Below are positions 51,301 through 61,000 of a DNA stretch of 64,000 nucleotides, in pieces. The stretch lies in NCBI RefSeq assembly GCF_018143015.1, contig NC_054742.1, positions 59,032,853 to 59,096,852 of the forward strand, read 5' to 3'. Origin of the DNA: Lytechinus variegatus. Taxonomy: Eukaryota; Echinodermata; Echinoidea; Temnopleuroida; Toxopneustidae. Positions within the stretch are counted from its first letter, which is position 1. Each line of letters begins with the position of its first letter. The translations under genes were made by a program, and so were the position numbers. The notes under the pieces are model-generated. The model saw only the letters and a program-made list of their open reading frames with translations, did no database searches and had not been told where the DNA came from.

Positions 51301-54010
51301 AACACTTTATGTATGAATCGCATAGACTAAGTGGTGTTAGAACAAGTAGGTATAACATGAAATGGGATAAAGCGGAAATTAGACAACATAGTGAATGAGC
51401 TAAATGACAATTAGACCAAACAGTTAGAAGAACTGATTGTAGTTGAACTAGGGTTAAATCAAGCGGAAGGAGACATAATGGAATGTAGGTGAACACCCAG
51501 TGGCAATTTACCAAGAAAACTACAAACATATATACTACTCCTACAAGAAAACTTACCCTGGGTCTAAAAGATTTGTTATTCGCTCTCTGACGAGCATCTT
51601 TCCTTGTGAAACATGTCGCGCTATACTCCTCTCTCCTCCACCCTGTGCAATTTGCGATACTGTAGATTTCAGTTGATTAACAAGTCCTTTCATCTGTTCA
51701 TAATTCTCCTGCAATGGCATGATAAACACATCCAAAAATTAGTGGTGCTAGCTAGGATTTATAATTGTGTTCACGACAAGTTGGGGAAATTAAAAATTTA
51801 AAAGTCATGATTTTTTGCATTCTTACACGAATAGAACAGGAACTTCAAAATAAAGAAAAAAAAGATTGATTTTTTGGAATATTCAATGCATTGCTGCTGG
51901 AGAGCTAACGTAAAACTTGCCAGAAAATTATTCATTTCACAAATTCATGTCTTGCCAGCAGTGACACTGACACCTAACGCAGTCATAAGCACAGTCAATC
52001 ACTGTAACACTCATCGAAGTACAGGCACTATCACTCACCAAAAAAACTGCTGAAATACAAACCACGTCTTTAAAATTGATTTATCTGCGCAATATTTCCA
52101 AAGCATGAGATAGATTAGACCAAAAGCTTCAGTCTCTGTATTTTGGTTGTTCCGCTGAACTGCGTTGGCTCACTCACCAATACATAGACTGAAAAGCTTG
52201 GAGGCCCGTACGTACAGACAACGTATTTTAGCAGTAACGTTAGATCGAACAGCGGGAACCCGATTTTCCGATCGTTTTTTTGTACATAAAATGTCATATT
52301 ATGAAAAAGAAATCACATCCATATTTACGAAAAAATGTTTAAAATTCAGAAATATCGTACCTTAGACCTCAGTTACCGCTAATTCTTATGAAATGATGAT
52401 CGAAACATCGTCATCTTCAATCCTTTCGTTGGTCAAGGTAAGTTGCCATCTTGGATGACGTCATCATCATTACAGACGTATTTACCAGTCGCTACCTATC
52501 GCGATTTGTGCCGCTGCTTTGCGCTGCGCTTGGACATATTGATATGCGTGCGTTCGGAACTTGTCGCTCGCATTGATTGGCCAAGATATCGAAAATTTAA
52601 TCGGAAAGCCTTGATAAAAGCACAACTCGTTGACGGCTGCCATATTTTCCTCTCCGGCAGAAAGTCAAAAAATAAGGAATAACCCAGGGAATAACTCATC
52701 GGTAACGTATATTTTCAAAATATTATAAAATGTATATGATATCAATAGAAAGATTAGAGTCTAACGAAAATAGTGGACCTTCGTCCAAGATAATATAATG
52801 TCATTTAGAATCTAAAAGAAGTAACAAATCTGGACAAAACCCGTCCGCCGAATTGTCGGACCAGATTACACATGAAGGCTCGTACTGACACATTGCCGTC
52901 GGTAAATGGGGATTGTAGTAAAATGTCAGAAATTGTTGAATAAATCCCCAGAAACGACGGTTATTCCTGTCTAGAGAGAGATTTGTTCAGATTTACATGT
53001 ATGGTCAGTTCCCCCATGTCTGCGCGGTCTCCCAAGTCTGCGCACCCGCGTATCTGCGCGATTCTAATTAAAGAAGATACGCAACGAGCACGAACTTTAC
53101 AAATGCAATACATAGGCAGGTACAGGTATTCATGAAAAAATCCGACTCAAAATGGTGGAAAAATAATGAATTCAGGGCATTTCATGTGACAGCCTCATAA
53201 ATGCAGCCTTTGTCATCAAAATCCCCGAAACGTGTGCAAAGTGAATGAGTGCGCAGACATGGGGTACCATTGTTTTTTTCAATCTGAAAATGACTGCCCG
53301 CAGTTTTTTCAAGAAAATCCTATATTTTCTTTTATTTTTTAATGAGAAATTTGGTACACTTACTCTTAATAATATAATGAACATTATCAACTCAAAGATT
53401 TTGTGTAATAACAAAAAAAATCATGTTAAATCTGAACTCAAATTGTTAGGTGCGCAGACTTGGGGCCCACCATCATACATGTAGGAAGTGGGGTAGCCGA
53501 AAATGCAATAAAAATGAAGAAATCTGTGATTTCTTCTGAGTTTGCAAACTTTATTTTCTCGCAAATTTATGATTGTTTCTTCAAAGTTACCAATAAAAAA
53601 CAAACAGTCTATGGACAATTGTTCGTTGTGGAGGGAACACCATCCATCATGATAAAATAGGTTTTACAAGTTTTGCCTAGTACTCCAGTGTGTGCGATTA
53701 CTTAGATGTATAAAAGAATGTATGATATCACGTTTTCGTGGGATATGCATTCGAATAGTACATACGCAACATCGCAGTCTAAATACATGAGCTGTGCGAG
53801 ATAAGTCGATCACGACCTTCCATTAAACTAACCCTGCATTGAGTGTATCGGACTATTAATAAACTTTACCTGATATTGCGGCGAGGTTTTATCAGCTGGT
53901 GACCCAATAGTAGCAACTTTTTCTGCATGATACGACCTCAATAAAGTCTGCAAGCTACTTCTCCCTCTGACTAATGTTCTTAATACATGTTTAGTATGAG
54001 TAAGATTCAT
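36248..54010 (-). CDS. MCCC2: Methylcrotonoyl-CoA carboxylase beta subunit, complete, 14 exons
   Basis: This is the mitochondrial carboxyltransferase subunit of 3-methylcrotonyl-CoA carboxylase, which moves CO2 from biotin on the alpha subunit to 3-methylcrotonyl-CoA in leucine breakdown. Fourteen exons (listed separately) splice in frame to 1704 nt (567 residues; human about 563 from memory). An Arg-rich N-terminus ([20 protein letters not shown]) looks like a mitochondrial presequence. The N-terminal carboxyltransferase half includes [36 protein letters not shown] (about 175-185) and [15 protein letters not shown] (about 218-232). The C-terminal half has [24 protein letters not shown] and the glycine-rich [16 protein letters not shown] (446-461), and ends GVFRM. 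All expected motifs are present, so the gene looks intact. The closest alternative, PCCB, is less similar across these blocks. Confidence 0.96.
36366..37410 (-). other. MCCC2 intron 13
   Basis: It contains the 187-bp tandem repeat (36511-36945) and a fragment with AGCGCT...AAGCGCTATAAAAGC (about 37095-37145), a short dispersed motif. Confidence 0.6.
36511..36945 (+). repeat. Tandem repeat, period about 187 bp, 2.3 copies
   Basis: CCAATCTGAGAACAAAAAGA recurs at 36521, 36708 and (degenerate) 36894. The intervening text, including CCCCTGAAGAAA and ACCAACTAATTATATA, is also repeated. Confidence 0.85.
37411..37496 (-). CDS. MCCC2: MCCC2 exon 13
   Basis: It encodes [20 protein letters not shown], then GSPYYSSA. 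Acceptor TTATAG|, donor GCGAG|GTAACT, phase 0 to 2, matching the human EEGNPYYSSARVWDDG junction. Confidence 0.93.
38045..38165 (+). mobile_element. LINE reverse-transcriptase C-terminal remnant
   Basis: One frame reads [15 protein letters not shown] and the next continues [13 protein letters not shown]. This is the usual W-N-x-LP...FK..L.. ending of CR1/Jockey-like LINE proteins, broken by a frameshift. It sits in MCCC2 intron 12, antisense to the gene. Confidence 0.5.
38257..38371 (-). CDS. MCCC2: MCCC2 exon 12
   Basis: It encodes [20 protein letters not shown], then [19 protein letters not shown]. Acceptor TTTGTAG|, donor GAG|GTAAGT. It matches the human [22 protein letters not shown] block. 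Confidence 0.94.
38607..39979 (+). pseudogene. 5'-truncated LINE 3' end with stop and frameshift
   Basis: This is the C-terminal part of a non-LTR retrotransposon polyprotein. The frame [20 protein letters not shown] then LDV meets TGA at 38676 (probably an old Trp codon), continues as [16 protein letters not shown]... to about 39241, and then shifts. The next frame opens [20 protein letters not shown] then [13 protein letters not shown], the zinc-binding motif found after the reverse transcriptase domain (C-x2-C...H-x4-C pattern). Stop TAG is at about 39617, followed by a G-rich 3' region, AATAAA near 39950 and an A-run at 39971-39979. It lies in MCCC2 intron 11 on the strand opposite the gene. 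The catalytic reverse transcriptase core is absent, so it is dead. Confidence 0.85.
40135..40291 (-). CDS. MCCC2: MCCC2 exon 11 (second oxyanion-hole motif)
   Basis: It encodes [20 protein letters not shown], then [20 protein letters not shown] and [12 protein letters not shown]. The [11 protein letters not shown] loop is the conserved carboxyltransferase C-terminal oxyanion motif. Acceptor CTGTCAG|, donor ACAG|GTAAAT. Confidence 0.95.
40693..40836 (-). CDS. MCCC2: MCCC2 exon 10
   Basis: It encodes [20 protein letters not shown], then [20 protein letters not shown] and LLFLQNIT. Acceptor TTGTCAG|, donor ACAG|GTAAG. LCCQR and LFLQNITGF are strong family blocks. Confidence 0.95.
41416..41817 (+). 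mobile_element. TTAA-flanked MITE, second family, copy 2
   Basis: Terminal inverted repeats TTAAAGATAAATTCCAG and CTGGAATTTCTCTTTAA. It lies in MCCC2 intron 9, with no coding capacity. Confidence 0.8.
41964..42132 (-). CDS. MCCC2: MCCC2 exon 9
   Basis: It encodes [20 protein letters not shown], then [20 protein letters not shown] and [16 protein letters not shown]. Acceptor ATTGCAG|, donor ACAG|GTATTA. It begins the C-terminal carboxyltransferase half. Confidence 0.95.
42283..42496. mobile_element. Palindromic MITE 'AAGGCCTGGTCACACCGCC', second copy
   Basis: Same ends as the copy at 16696, with a longer centre; it lies in MCCC2 intron 8. Confidence 0.85.
43260..43359 (-). CDS. MCCC2: MCCC2 exon 8
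   Basis: It encodes [20 protein letters not shown], then [14 protein letters not shown]. Acceptor CAACCAG|, donor AAT|GTGAGT. It is 100 bp, phase 2 to 0, and corresponds to the human RKSGVSDHWALDDHHAL region. Confidence 0.92.
44871..44935 (-). CDS. MCCC2: MCCC2 exon 7
   Basis: A 65-bp exon encoding [20 protein letters not shown] then C. It matches human [21 protein letters not shown]. Acceptor GTATAG|, donor TGCAG|GTGAGA. Confidence 0.93.
44990..45600 (+). repeat. Repeat with DR1-family head on a different body
   Basis: It begins with AGTGGAATGCCTCTGGCAGT, the same head as the DR1 family. It continues with other text containing CCATGGCAACACAG-type and AACTAAGGAAGT-type blocks, repeated twice in degenerate form. 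It lies in MCCC2 intron 6. Confidence 0.55.
45964..46077 (-). CDS. MCCC2: MCCC2 exon 6
   Basis: It encodes [20 protein letters not shown], then [18 protein letters not shown], a nearly invariant core of acyl-CoA carboxyltransferases. Acceptor TTCACAG|, donor CTT|GTAAGA. It is 114 bp in phase 0. Confidence 0.95.
46480..46970 (+). repeat. Dispersed repeat related to 57135-57300
   Basis: Sequence around GTTTTCAAACCCTGTGGAAG and AACTCCACAAGGTCGG resembles GTTTTCAAACTCTATAGAAA and ATTCCACATAGTTGG near 57200. It opens with AATAATAAATATAATTCGTA-like text and lies in MCCC2 intron 5. Confidence 0.5.
46997..47109 (-). CDS. MCCC2: MCCC2 exon 5
   Basis: It encodes [20 protein letters not shown], then [18 protein letters not shown]. 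The SGGA segment forms part of the first oxyanion hole in this family. Acceptor TATGCAG|-type, donor CAG|GTTCGT. Confidence 0.94.
47591..47718 (-). CDS. MCCC2: MCCC2 exon 4
   Basis: It encodes [19 protein letters not shown], then [20 protein letters not shown] and IYL. The acceptor AAACAG| follows a T-run, and the donor is CTTG|GTAAAT. ANDATVKGG/AG is a carboxyltransferase signature. Confidence 0.95.
48117..48190 (+). repeat. CAT-rich microsatellite
   Basis: Interrupted (ATC)n, (CAT)n and (ATT)n runs in MCCC2 intron 3. Confidence 0.8.
49098..49199 (-). CDS. MCCC2: MCCC2 exon 3
   Basis: It encodes [20 protein letters not shown] then [14 protein letters not shown]. Acceptor CTCAG|, donor TCAGG|GTAAG. 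The split glycine codons at both ends fit exons 2 and 4. Confidence 0.94.
49200..51556 (-). other. MCCC2 intron 2 with degenerate direct repeat
   Basis: Two related blocks about 392 bp apart (for example TTTTGGGGTT(C) at 50569 and 50961, and AGATAAGCTTAT/AGATAAGCTAAT) cover about 50350-51140. The AATTAGACCA/GTCTACTT-type repeat appears near 51350-51490. Confidence 0.5.
51557..51708 (-). CDS. MCCC2: MCCC2 exon 2
   Basis: It encodes [19 protein letters not shown], then [20 protein letters not shown] and [12 protein letters not shown], closely matching the human ENYKQMKALVNQL...LPRERIDNLIDPG region. Acceptor GCAATTGCAG-type, donor CCAGG|GTAAG, phase 0 to 2. Confidence 0.95.
52430..52650. promoter_or_regulatory. 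Promoter-like patch in MCCC2 intron 1
   Basis: It contains GCCATCTTGG (YY1-like), a palindromic CRE ATGACGTCAT (52455-52464), several CpGs and GATTGGCCAA (CCAAT box in reverse, about 52574). It is the most CpG-rich stretch near the gene. It could be an alternative promoter or an enhancer. Confidence 0.35.
53000..53477 (-). mobile_element. 'CCAAGTCTGCGCACC' element, copy 2
   Basis: The reverse complement of copy 1, in MCCC2 intron 1. It begins TATGGTCAGTTCCCCCATG and ends GGGGCCCACCATCATA. Confidence 0.8.
53870..54010 (-). CDS. MCCC2: MCCC2 exon 1 (start, mitochondrial presequence)
   Basis: It encodes residues 1-47. The ATG at 54010 has A at -3. The first 29 residues have no acidic residue and several Arg and Lys, typical of a matrix-targeting peptide; the exon then reads [21 protein letters not shown] up to donor CAG|GTAAAG. 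Confidence 0.9.
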
Positions 54011-55446
54011 GTTTTTTTTAACTTCTTGGTACGGTATCTACACAAAATTAAAATTGCTCGCTCGGCGATATCAGTTAGTGTCGCCGAAACGTCCAATCGC
54101 AAAGAGAAAATAATACCATCAATCTCGAATAGACTTTTTTTCGAGCCTGAGGCTGGGTAATTAAATCTTTTCCGTCTCAAAATGTACAGACGTAACACGA
54201 CATAGTAAACTATCAGACATAATGGAATATGATTACAGATCTTAATGAAAAATCAGAAAGGTTAAATGAGTCCAGCAGAGGAGCTTGCCAAATTGAATGG
54301 ATGAAAACAATAACATTTTCTTTATCATTTTTTCTTAATTTGAACTGTTGTTTCATCATTCCCCACTTGAATAGTATGAGATCATGTATTTACACTATGG
54401 CCCGAATTCACAAAGGTGGTTTTGAAAACCCACGGTTGAGTCCATGATTTATGCAGATTTCCTGTATAAATTACGCTTAATTTAGCGTGTATCAGGCGCG
54501 TGTATAAAACATGTCCAATGCTGATCTTATTCATGAGTCCTCTGTTTGAAGAGTGGACTCGTGAATAAAAACAATGGACTCATGAATAGCATATTTACCT
54601 TTGTGAATTCCGGCCTATATGTCTCAGTGGCTAATTCTATATCCCCACCCTTTTTTAAAATTTTTATTAAATGAAATAATCATTGTTTAATAATTTTAGA
54701 CATGTGTGTATTCCTGTGTAATAAGTTTTAGCAATTATAAAATATTAAATAGGTGCAATCCTGAAATTTTCATTCTTGGATTTTGATATGTTCTCATAGG
54801 TTTACTATACAAAAGAATACAAAGAGGGGATATGACATCATCAGCTTGCTTACTGCATATTCATGAAGACATGCATTGAACTGCTTTATCAAAATAATGC
54901 AAAATTTTAAATGGTTATTTTGTTATTCCTCTTCCAATTGTGATTATATTTACTTTGTGTGATTTAACCCTACCTGTCCATATATTTCAATCTCTTTCTT
55001 ATTACTTTTCCTATCATGAAGCACCTTGTAAGATTTTTATTCTTGATGCAATTTAATCAATAGAATTCTGTTTACGGTACTTATTTTGTGCTTTGTTTTC
55101 GGAAAATATTTCAATTTGTAAATATACCCCTGAAGCCTATGTGCTGCTGGTCAATATATCCATGTATATACCAATATAAATAAAATATATTAATACCTTT
55201 TCGGTTTTCTATTCGCATTGTCTGCAAGTAGCTGGTCTACTTCTCAGTTAGTCTAATGCTCCATAAGCTCAAACCCACTTGATCTATTATCAATAGCATC
55301 TACACTACGCTTTGTCTAATAACCACTTAGTCTAATTCTCTTTTGGTCTATCAGCCAATCGATCTAATTACCACTTCATCTACTAATCATTTTTTACTTG
55401 TCTAATAAAAATTAGACCATTTGCCCTACCAATTTCAACAGAATTC

Positions 55447-55595
55447 AGGGGCCGCGGAACGGTTTTCAAAGTGGGTGCGGGGGGCCGACCATGTAAAAAA
55501 TCACAATCATATGGTAATTTTTACGTTTTTGTACACGGTTTTGGAAAAAAGTGGGGGGCTGAAGCCCCCTCGCCCGCTTCGGCGGACCCTGGAAT
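55447..55595. mobile_element. Probable small hAT-like MITE 'CAGGGGCCGCGG'
   Basis: It starts CAGGGGCCGCGGAACGG and ends CGCTTCGGCGGACCCTGG, with internal pairing of GGGGGCCGACC/GGGGGCTGAAGCCCCC. The target duplication was not resolved. Confidence 0.45.
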
Positions 55596-55692
55596 TGATA
55601 GAGGAAATAAAATCATAAGTGAGCAAAGTTGCAATCATACCAACCAGTCAGGAGATGAAGTGATTGTAGAAAAACTAGGATTAGACCATGTA

Positions 55693-55790
55693 GAATGAAA
55701 TGACATTTAAGTAGACAAAACTGTTGTAGAGCAATTGGACCATGTGGAATGAAATGACATTTAAGTAGACAAAACTGTTGTAGAGCAATT
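55693..55790 (+). repeat. Tandem duplication, 54-bp period
   Basis: GAATGAAATGACATTTAAGT and its continuation through TGTTGTAGAGCAATTGG occur at 55693 and again at 55747, nearly identical. Confidence 0.9.
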
Positions 55791-57577
55791 GGAAATTTAC
55801 TATCTCTTGCCTTCAGTCATTCAATCAATCCTTTGCATCGCAAATCACATATGACAAAAAAAAACAATTCACAACAAAATAATAGTATATTTCATGATTT
55901 AATCAGTAACCACACATCAAAATCCATATGGTACCCAGTTTCAGCCATTTCCTCATGACATTCACAATGATTGCAATCTCTTCACATTTATACTCTTGAT
56001 TATCTAGAACATATATGTCAACAAAGAAACAAAGATAGAAACAAAAAGATTACTCTATAAAAGGATAAACAAAGAAATCATCACATGATTTTATATTTTA
56101 AAAAATACTTTTCCTGCAAGGATCTTTCTTTTTTAAAGATAACCTTCTGAAATGTAGTACATATTTACAAGGCATGGTAATGGCATTGGAATTTTCATAT
56201 TTCACTGCCCACAGATACTGAATATACCAAAAGAGATATTTCACAGAAAATATTTCAGCTGAAAGTGTGTATTTTTTTAAAAAGAGATATCATATTTGCT
56301 TTGCAATCTGTTAAATAAAGCCCTTTTGACAGACGATTTTGAGACTATTAATCAGTCATGTGGTATAGTGCAAGAAAAATGCAATTTATTGCATATCTAT
56401 TTGGAGGTCCCATATCAGTCATGTCTTACAATGAATTGGTAATTTGCAAATGATTGTTATACTGCTCCATGCAACAAGTATGAACTGATTTGTTACAGCT
56501 TAAATTAATCTAGCAATTAGAAAATTGCAACAGAAATTTCCAACTGATTGCAATTATTTTCTTGCATCAATCCCATAGACATTTGGCTACTACATTGCAA
56601 TTATATTGCAAGTTTGGGATTATAGTACAATAAATACAATTGTTCAATACTAAACAAAAAAATGAATTCTCAAATTTGATATTTGTTCCCATGTCTTATT
56701 TGTAAATAAATAAAATCTTATGCACACTTTTGCAACAAAAAATATTCATAATGACCTACAAGCTAGGGGAATATAAATAAAATCTTATAAAATGAATAAC
56801 TAAGGTGCCTTAAATATTAAAAAAAAAAAAATAACATCAAGCACAGCATTTATTGACATATATAATGCAGCTATCTGCCAAGTACACTATTCTGAGGCAA
56901 AGAAGGATTAAAAAAATAAACTTGAAGCATTTTGAAAAATGGAAGCTTACTAGGATTCAAAAGTACACTCCACTGACCAAATATATACAACGTCCCAATT
57001 TCCTTGCAGCGTTCTTGTTAATAATGTATGAAATTAATACGGCACACTTTCTACCTTATTTAGAATGAGCAGAAAAATGAAAGGAAAAAGAATACATTAC
57101 AGGATGTTTTAATTTGAACAATGAATACATAAATGGATGTCTCTCAAAAAGCACAAAATGTCCTCAGGTTACCCATGAAGGTGGTCGTTTATAGCTGGGT
57201 TTTCAAACTCTATAGAAAAGAATTCCACATAGTTGGCCATGCATGAGCAAAGGCTTGTTACCCCATGAATTATTTCACTAGTGTATCTTCGGGTCAGAAA
57301 AGCTGGCATTTAAAAAATAAAAACACAGTGCAAAGAAATGTACACATGGCAAATCACACCCGATTATTACAAACTGCAATACTCTGAAAATGGAGATTAC
57401 ATGTTGTGGAAATGCCAACAAATGTATAGGATGACTTTGCAGTGTAAATGCTAAGACGGAATGAAAATACAGTGTACAAAGAAATGTATACATCATAAGG
57501 AAGTGGCAGATCTAGGTAGGTGTGCTATAGCAATAGATGCATGCCTTCTCTATTTAGAGAATCAACATCAATTCCAG

Positions 57578-57775
57578 ACATTTGCTCCAGCGACAATTGC
57601 TCCAATGGAAATACTACACGTAAAGCAAAACATAAAACCTAACCTCCAAAACTAAATAAACCCCAATCCTTATCTTTACATTATTCTGAACCAAAAAATC
57701 TATTGCAATCCTAATACTATGCCCTCTGGAATAACAAGACTGGAGTAAATGCCGCAGGAGCAAATGTTGTGTCAC
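57578..57775. mobile_element. Palindromic MITE 'ACATTTGCTCCAGCGACAAT', copy 1
   Basis: ACATTTGCTCCAGCGACAAT at the left is mirrored by GCCGCAGGAGCAAATGTTG at the right. A relative lies at 62058-62255. Confidence 0.7.
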
Positions 57776-57977
57776 CAAACATACACCTAAATCTTAGAAA
57801 ATTGCAGTCTGTGCCCACTCGATTGTCAAATTTGCTCTTTGCACTCCTATTTCAAAATCCTGGATTCGGCTTTGTATGGCGAATCGAGACTAATGGATTT
57901 GTTGCAGAGAAGTTATTACAATGCTTTGATGCTGGTTGTGAAGTTAAGATTGACAATGGAAGTTCAGCTGACTGATG

Positions 57978-58054
57978 TTATTGGGACATAGCTGGAGTGA
58001 TGGTGCCTACACACTCGCCAAATCCAACTCGGTATCCCTCACCCTGGCAAAAAC
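57978..58054 (-). CDS. FAH: FAH last exon
   Basis: It encodes [20 protein letters not shown], then PAMSQ and TAA. Acceptor TTTGCAG|. It corresponds to human [25 protein letters not shown]. Confidence 0.93.
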
Positions 58055-61000
58055 CTGCAAATAAGGAAACAAAAAAGTCTCAGAATGTCATTTCTTTATT
58101 TATTGGAGCTTTCTTTAGCAAGGGTGATCTCTTCAGTATTAAATCCAAACTACTTTTTGAGAGAGCTGTGTACATAGAACAATCATAATACAACTTCAAT
58201 TTCTTGAACCTAGAGCAAATGCATGAATGAATGATAACCTTCATCGCTATCATCATCATTACCTGAAAGAATAACTGTATCACCATCTTTGAGGAACTTT
58301 CTTATGTTGCCATTTCCGAGATCGACTTCTTTGGTTCCCTTCCAGCAGAGCTCTAGCATACATCCATAGCTGTCGGGTGTCTGAAGGAAGAAAAAGAAAT
58401 GTCCATTTATCTCGCCTTCCCCTACAGTTACTATGTGCATATTATCAATTGCGCTTTGATACTTGGCATCATATTAGCTGAGCTGCCATATCTGTGCTAA
58501 AATGTCAGGGAATAAAAACTACCAGGTACCCATTCACCTCACATGGGTCGAGTGCAGCACAATGTAGGTAAATTTCTTGCTGAAGAAATCGTTGTCCATC
58601 CAATATGCATACAGGAGCCAAGTTTGAATTTGACAACTAAAAAAGTTCTTCAGTTTTCACAAAAATGAGATACTATTCAATGAATGTATGACCCCAAGAC
58701 CTGATGAACCCAAAATCTAGTCAATTCTTTGCCAGCCCAATATACAAACATGAGCCAAGCTGAAGTTGATCCGTCCAATGCTTCTTTAATTAATATCACG
58801 AGAATAAAAATAGGACTGATGGACAGTGCCTAAAAACATAGCCTCCAGAAACCACATACAGTAGTCGGCTGCTTTCCGAGTGAACATGGCAAAGCAAGGG
58901 ATATAGCGAAGAAGGGCCTCTTGACATCTGAGCCGAATTTCACCGACTTTCTTGACGTCATATTAAATATTCATGAGCTCATCTTGAATGGCGACCCGTG
59001 GATTCTTGGCGAAGAGTGACGACGAAATATCAAAGAGCATTAAATATGCCTCTAAATTGCTGAATATTTACCAATTTAAGGATTTGAAAGTCAATGAAAT
59101 TAAATCTGCACCGAAAGGATGAGATGTTTTTTAATCTACCCATAGGATACGGAAAAAATGAAATATTTCATGCGATTCCACTATGCGTCGATTATCGATC
59201 TCCGCTGTGCAGTGAGGGAATGCTGGAGTGGAGTTGCTTCCACTTGACTAGAGTCCGACCAGCGGCTGACTAGTATCTCCAGGGAACTTTCGGGGCGGTT
59301 ATGGGTCTGTTACGGCCAGTACTTGTAGTAGTAGTACCCCTACTTGTAGCATTTTGCTGGTTTTATCCCCTTTAGTGTCCCGCAATTAAATGAATCCCCC
59401 ACAGAATAGTGGACTACTGTAGTATTCCGAACCCCGGATGAAACAGCTTTGACATTTCATTGGTTTACTAGGTGACTGGTAATATCATGGCTCATGTATA
59501 TTCATTAGGAAGACGTTCCTCATGAATATATAATTCAGCTCAGATGTCAAGAAGCCCTGGCTCGCGCCGGGCCTATTTTGTGAATTAGGAAATTTGCTCG
59601 GGAAGCAGCCGCCAGGGCTAAGAGGCTAATACAGTAGGTGAAGTTAACTTACCGGTCCACTGAGCGTTCCTGATCCCATGAGATCTCCTGGTTGAGCATT
59701 GCAACCAGTCACTGTGTGATGGGCTAGCTGCTGCTTCATGGTCCAATACATATGCTGTCAAATTAAACATGCATGAAATGGTGAAATTCAGCTCAATTCA
59801 TTACAAACATCTTCCTGAATCATCACTGTTACCAGGGAAAACATTCAAAGGCATTCAGGGCAAATCCACATTCACTGAAATTTCATTAATGCTTGTCTGA
59901 TGTAGCAGTTTTAAGCATAAGGTTGTGAAATATAGCCCCCTAAAAATAAAAAAATTAATTTCTTTTCTTAATATTTACCATCTTCATATGTGAACAGTTA
60001 CTCTACAGCTCCCAGACAAATTCAGGACTTGTCAGTGTCCCGTTGCATGAAAGTAACTATTATGGTAACTTTGCCGTCCAATGGTAACTTCCATGAAATC
60101 CTGGATTCTAATCAGCTGTTGAGCATTGTTACCAAGGCAAAATTACCATAAATAGCAAATTTACCATAAGAGTAAAATTTGTGCAATGGGCTTGGATGTT
60201 TTATCCAACAGGGTTTAACTTAGTAAACAGAAAACACAGTACCAGCGCTTCTTTATCTAATCAAGGGGCCGTTTCATGAAAGTTGTCAGCACTGACAAGT
60301 TGTCTTTCTCCGACAGTTACCACAGTAACAGTCAGAGGCCATGCCTTTCAGCCAATCAAAACCAAGGATTTCACTGAAATAGTCAGCACTGACAGTTTAG
60401 TCAGTGCTGACAACTTTCATGAAACACCCACCAGAATCAAAGAAAGCTGTTGGATCTGACAACAAATGTCGACGAAACAATTCTTCAATGTACTAACCTT
60501 AAAGTTTGACTGAGAGACAACGGCAGGCTGTTCCATTCCAGCACCTATATCAAAATAATCACAAAAATGTCATGATCTGATCTACAATCATTCGTTTTAT
60601 AACTAATTAATGACATTAACTGAAGATACGCAAATACTGTATCAATTTATTCAATAGCATTTTACTTAGGGGTGTCTATTCTTAACTCTATACATCCAAG
60701 GAACAGAGAAGCTTACTGTCATTTTGAGAAATATAAACTACATGGGATTTTATCAATCTGTATAGGTCTGCTAAAAAACAAGTGGAATGCCTCTGGCCGT
60801 CTCACCTGCATCACGCGATTCAACATAGCAGCAGTGCTGACTTTGAAAACTACTATAACTCGCACAAGATGTTCAGTGATACTTGGTTACTCTTATTTCC
60901 ACATTTTATGAACTAGACCAATACACTTTACAGAGATAGGATGGTAATTCAACATATACCCCAATGTGGCCAAAGTTCATTGACCTCACATGACCTTTGA

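Larger units (their letters stand above)
51709..53869 (-). other. MCCC2 intron 1
   Basis: A GT-AG intron of about 2.2 kb. It holds a GC-richer promoter-like patch (52430-52650) and the element at 53000-53477. No exon was recognised. Confidence 0.6.
54011..57977. other. Gap between MCCC2 start and FAH end
   Basis: The MCCC2 5'UTR/promoter lies at its left and the FAH 3'UTR at its right. It contains a 'TCTAATTACCACTT' repeat (55215-55430), a CAGGGGCCGCGG...CCCTGG palindrome (about 55447-55595), a 54-bp tandem (55690) and a palindromic element (57578). The rest (about 55850-57100) is AT-rich with nothing recognised. Confidence 0.5.

Noticed and set aside
55850..57100. Possible extra gene upstream of MCCC2
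   Set aside because: AT-rich sequence with short frames only, no splice-consistent conserved peptide.
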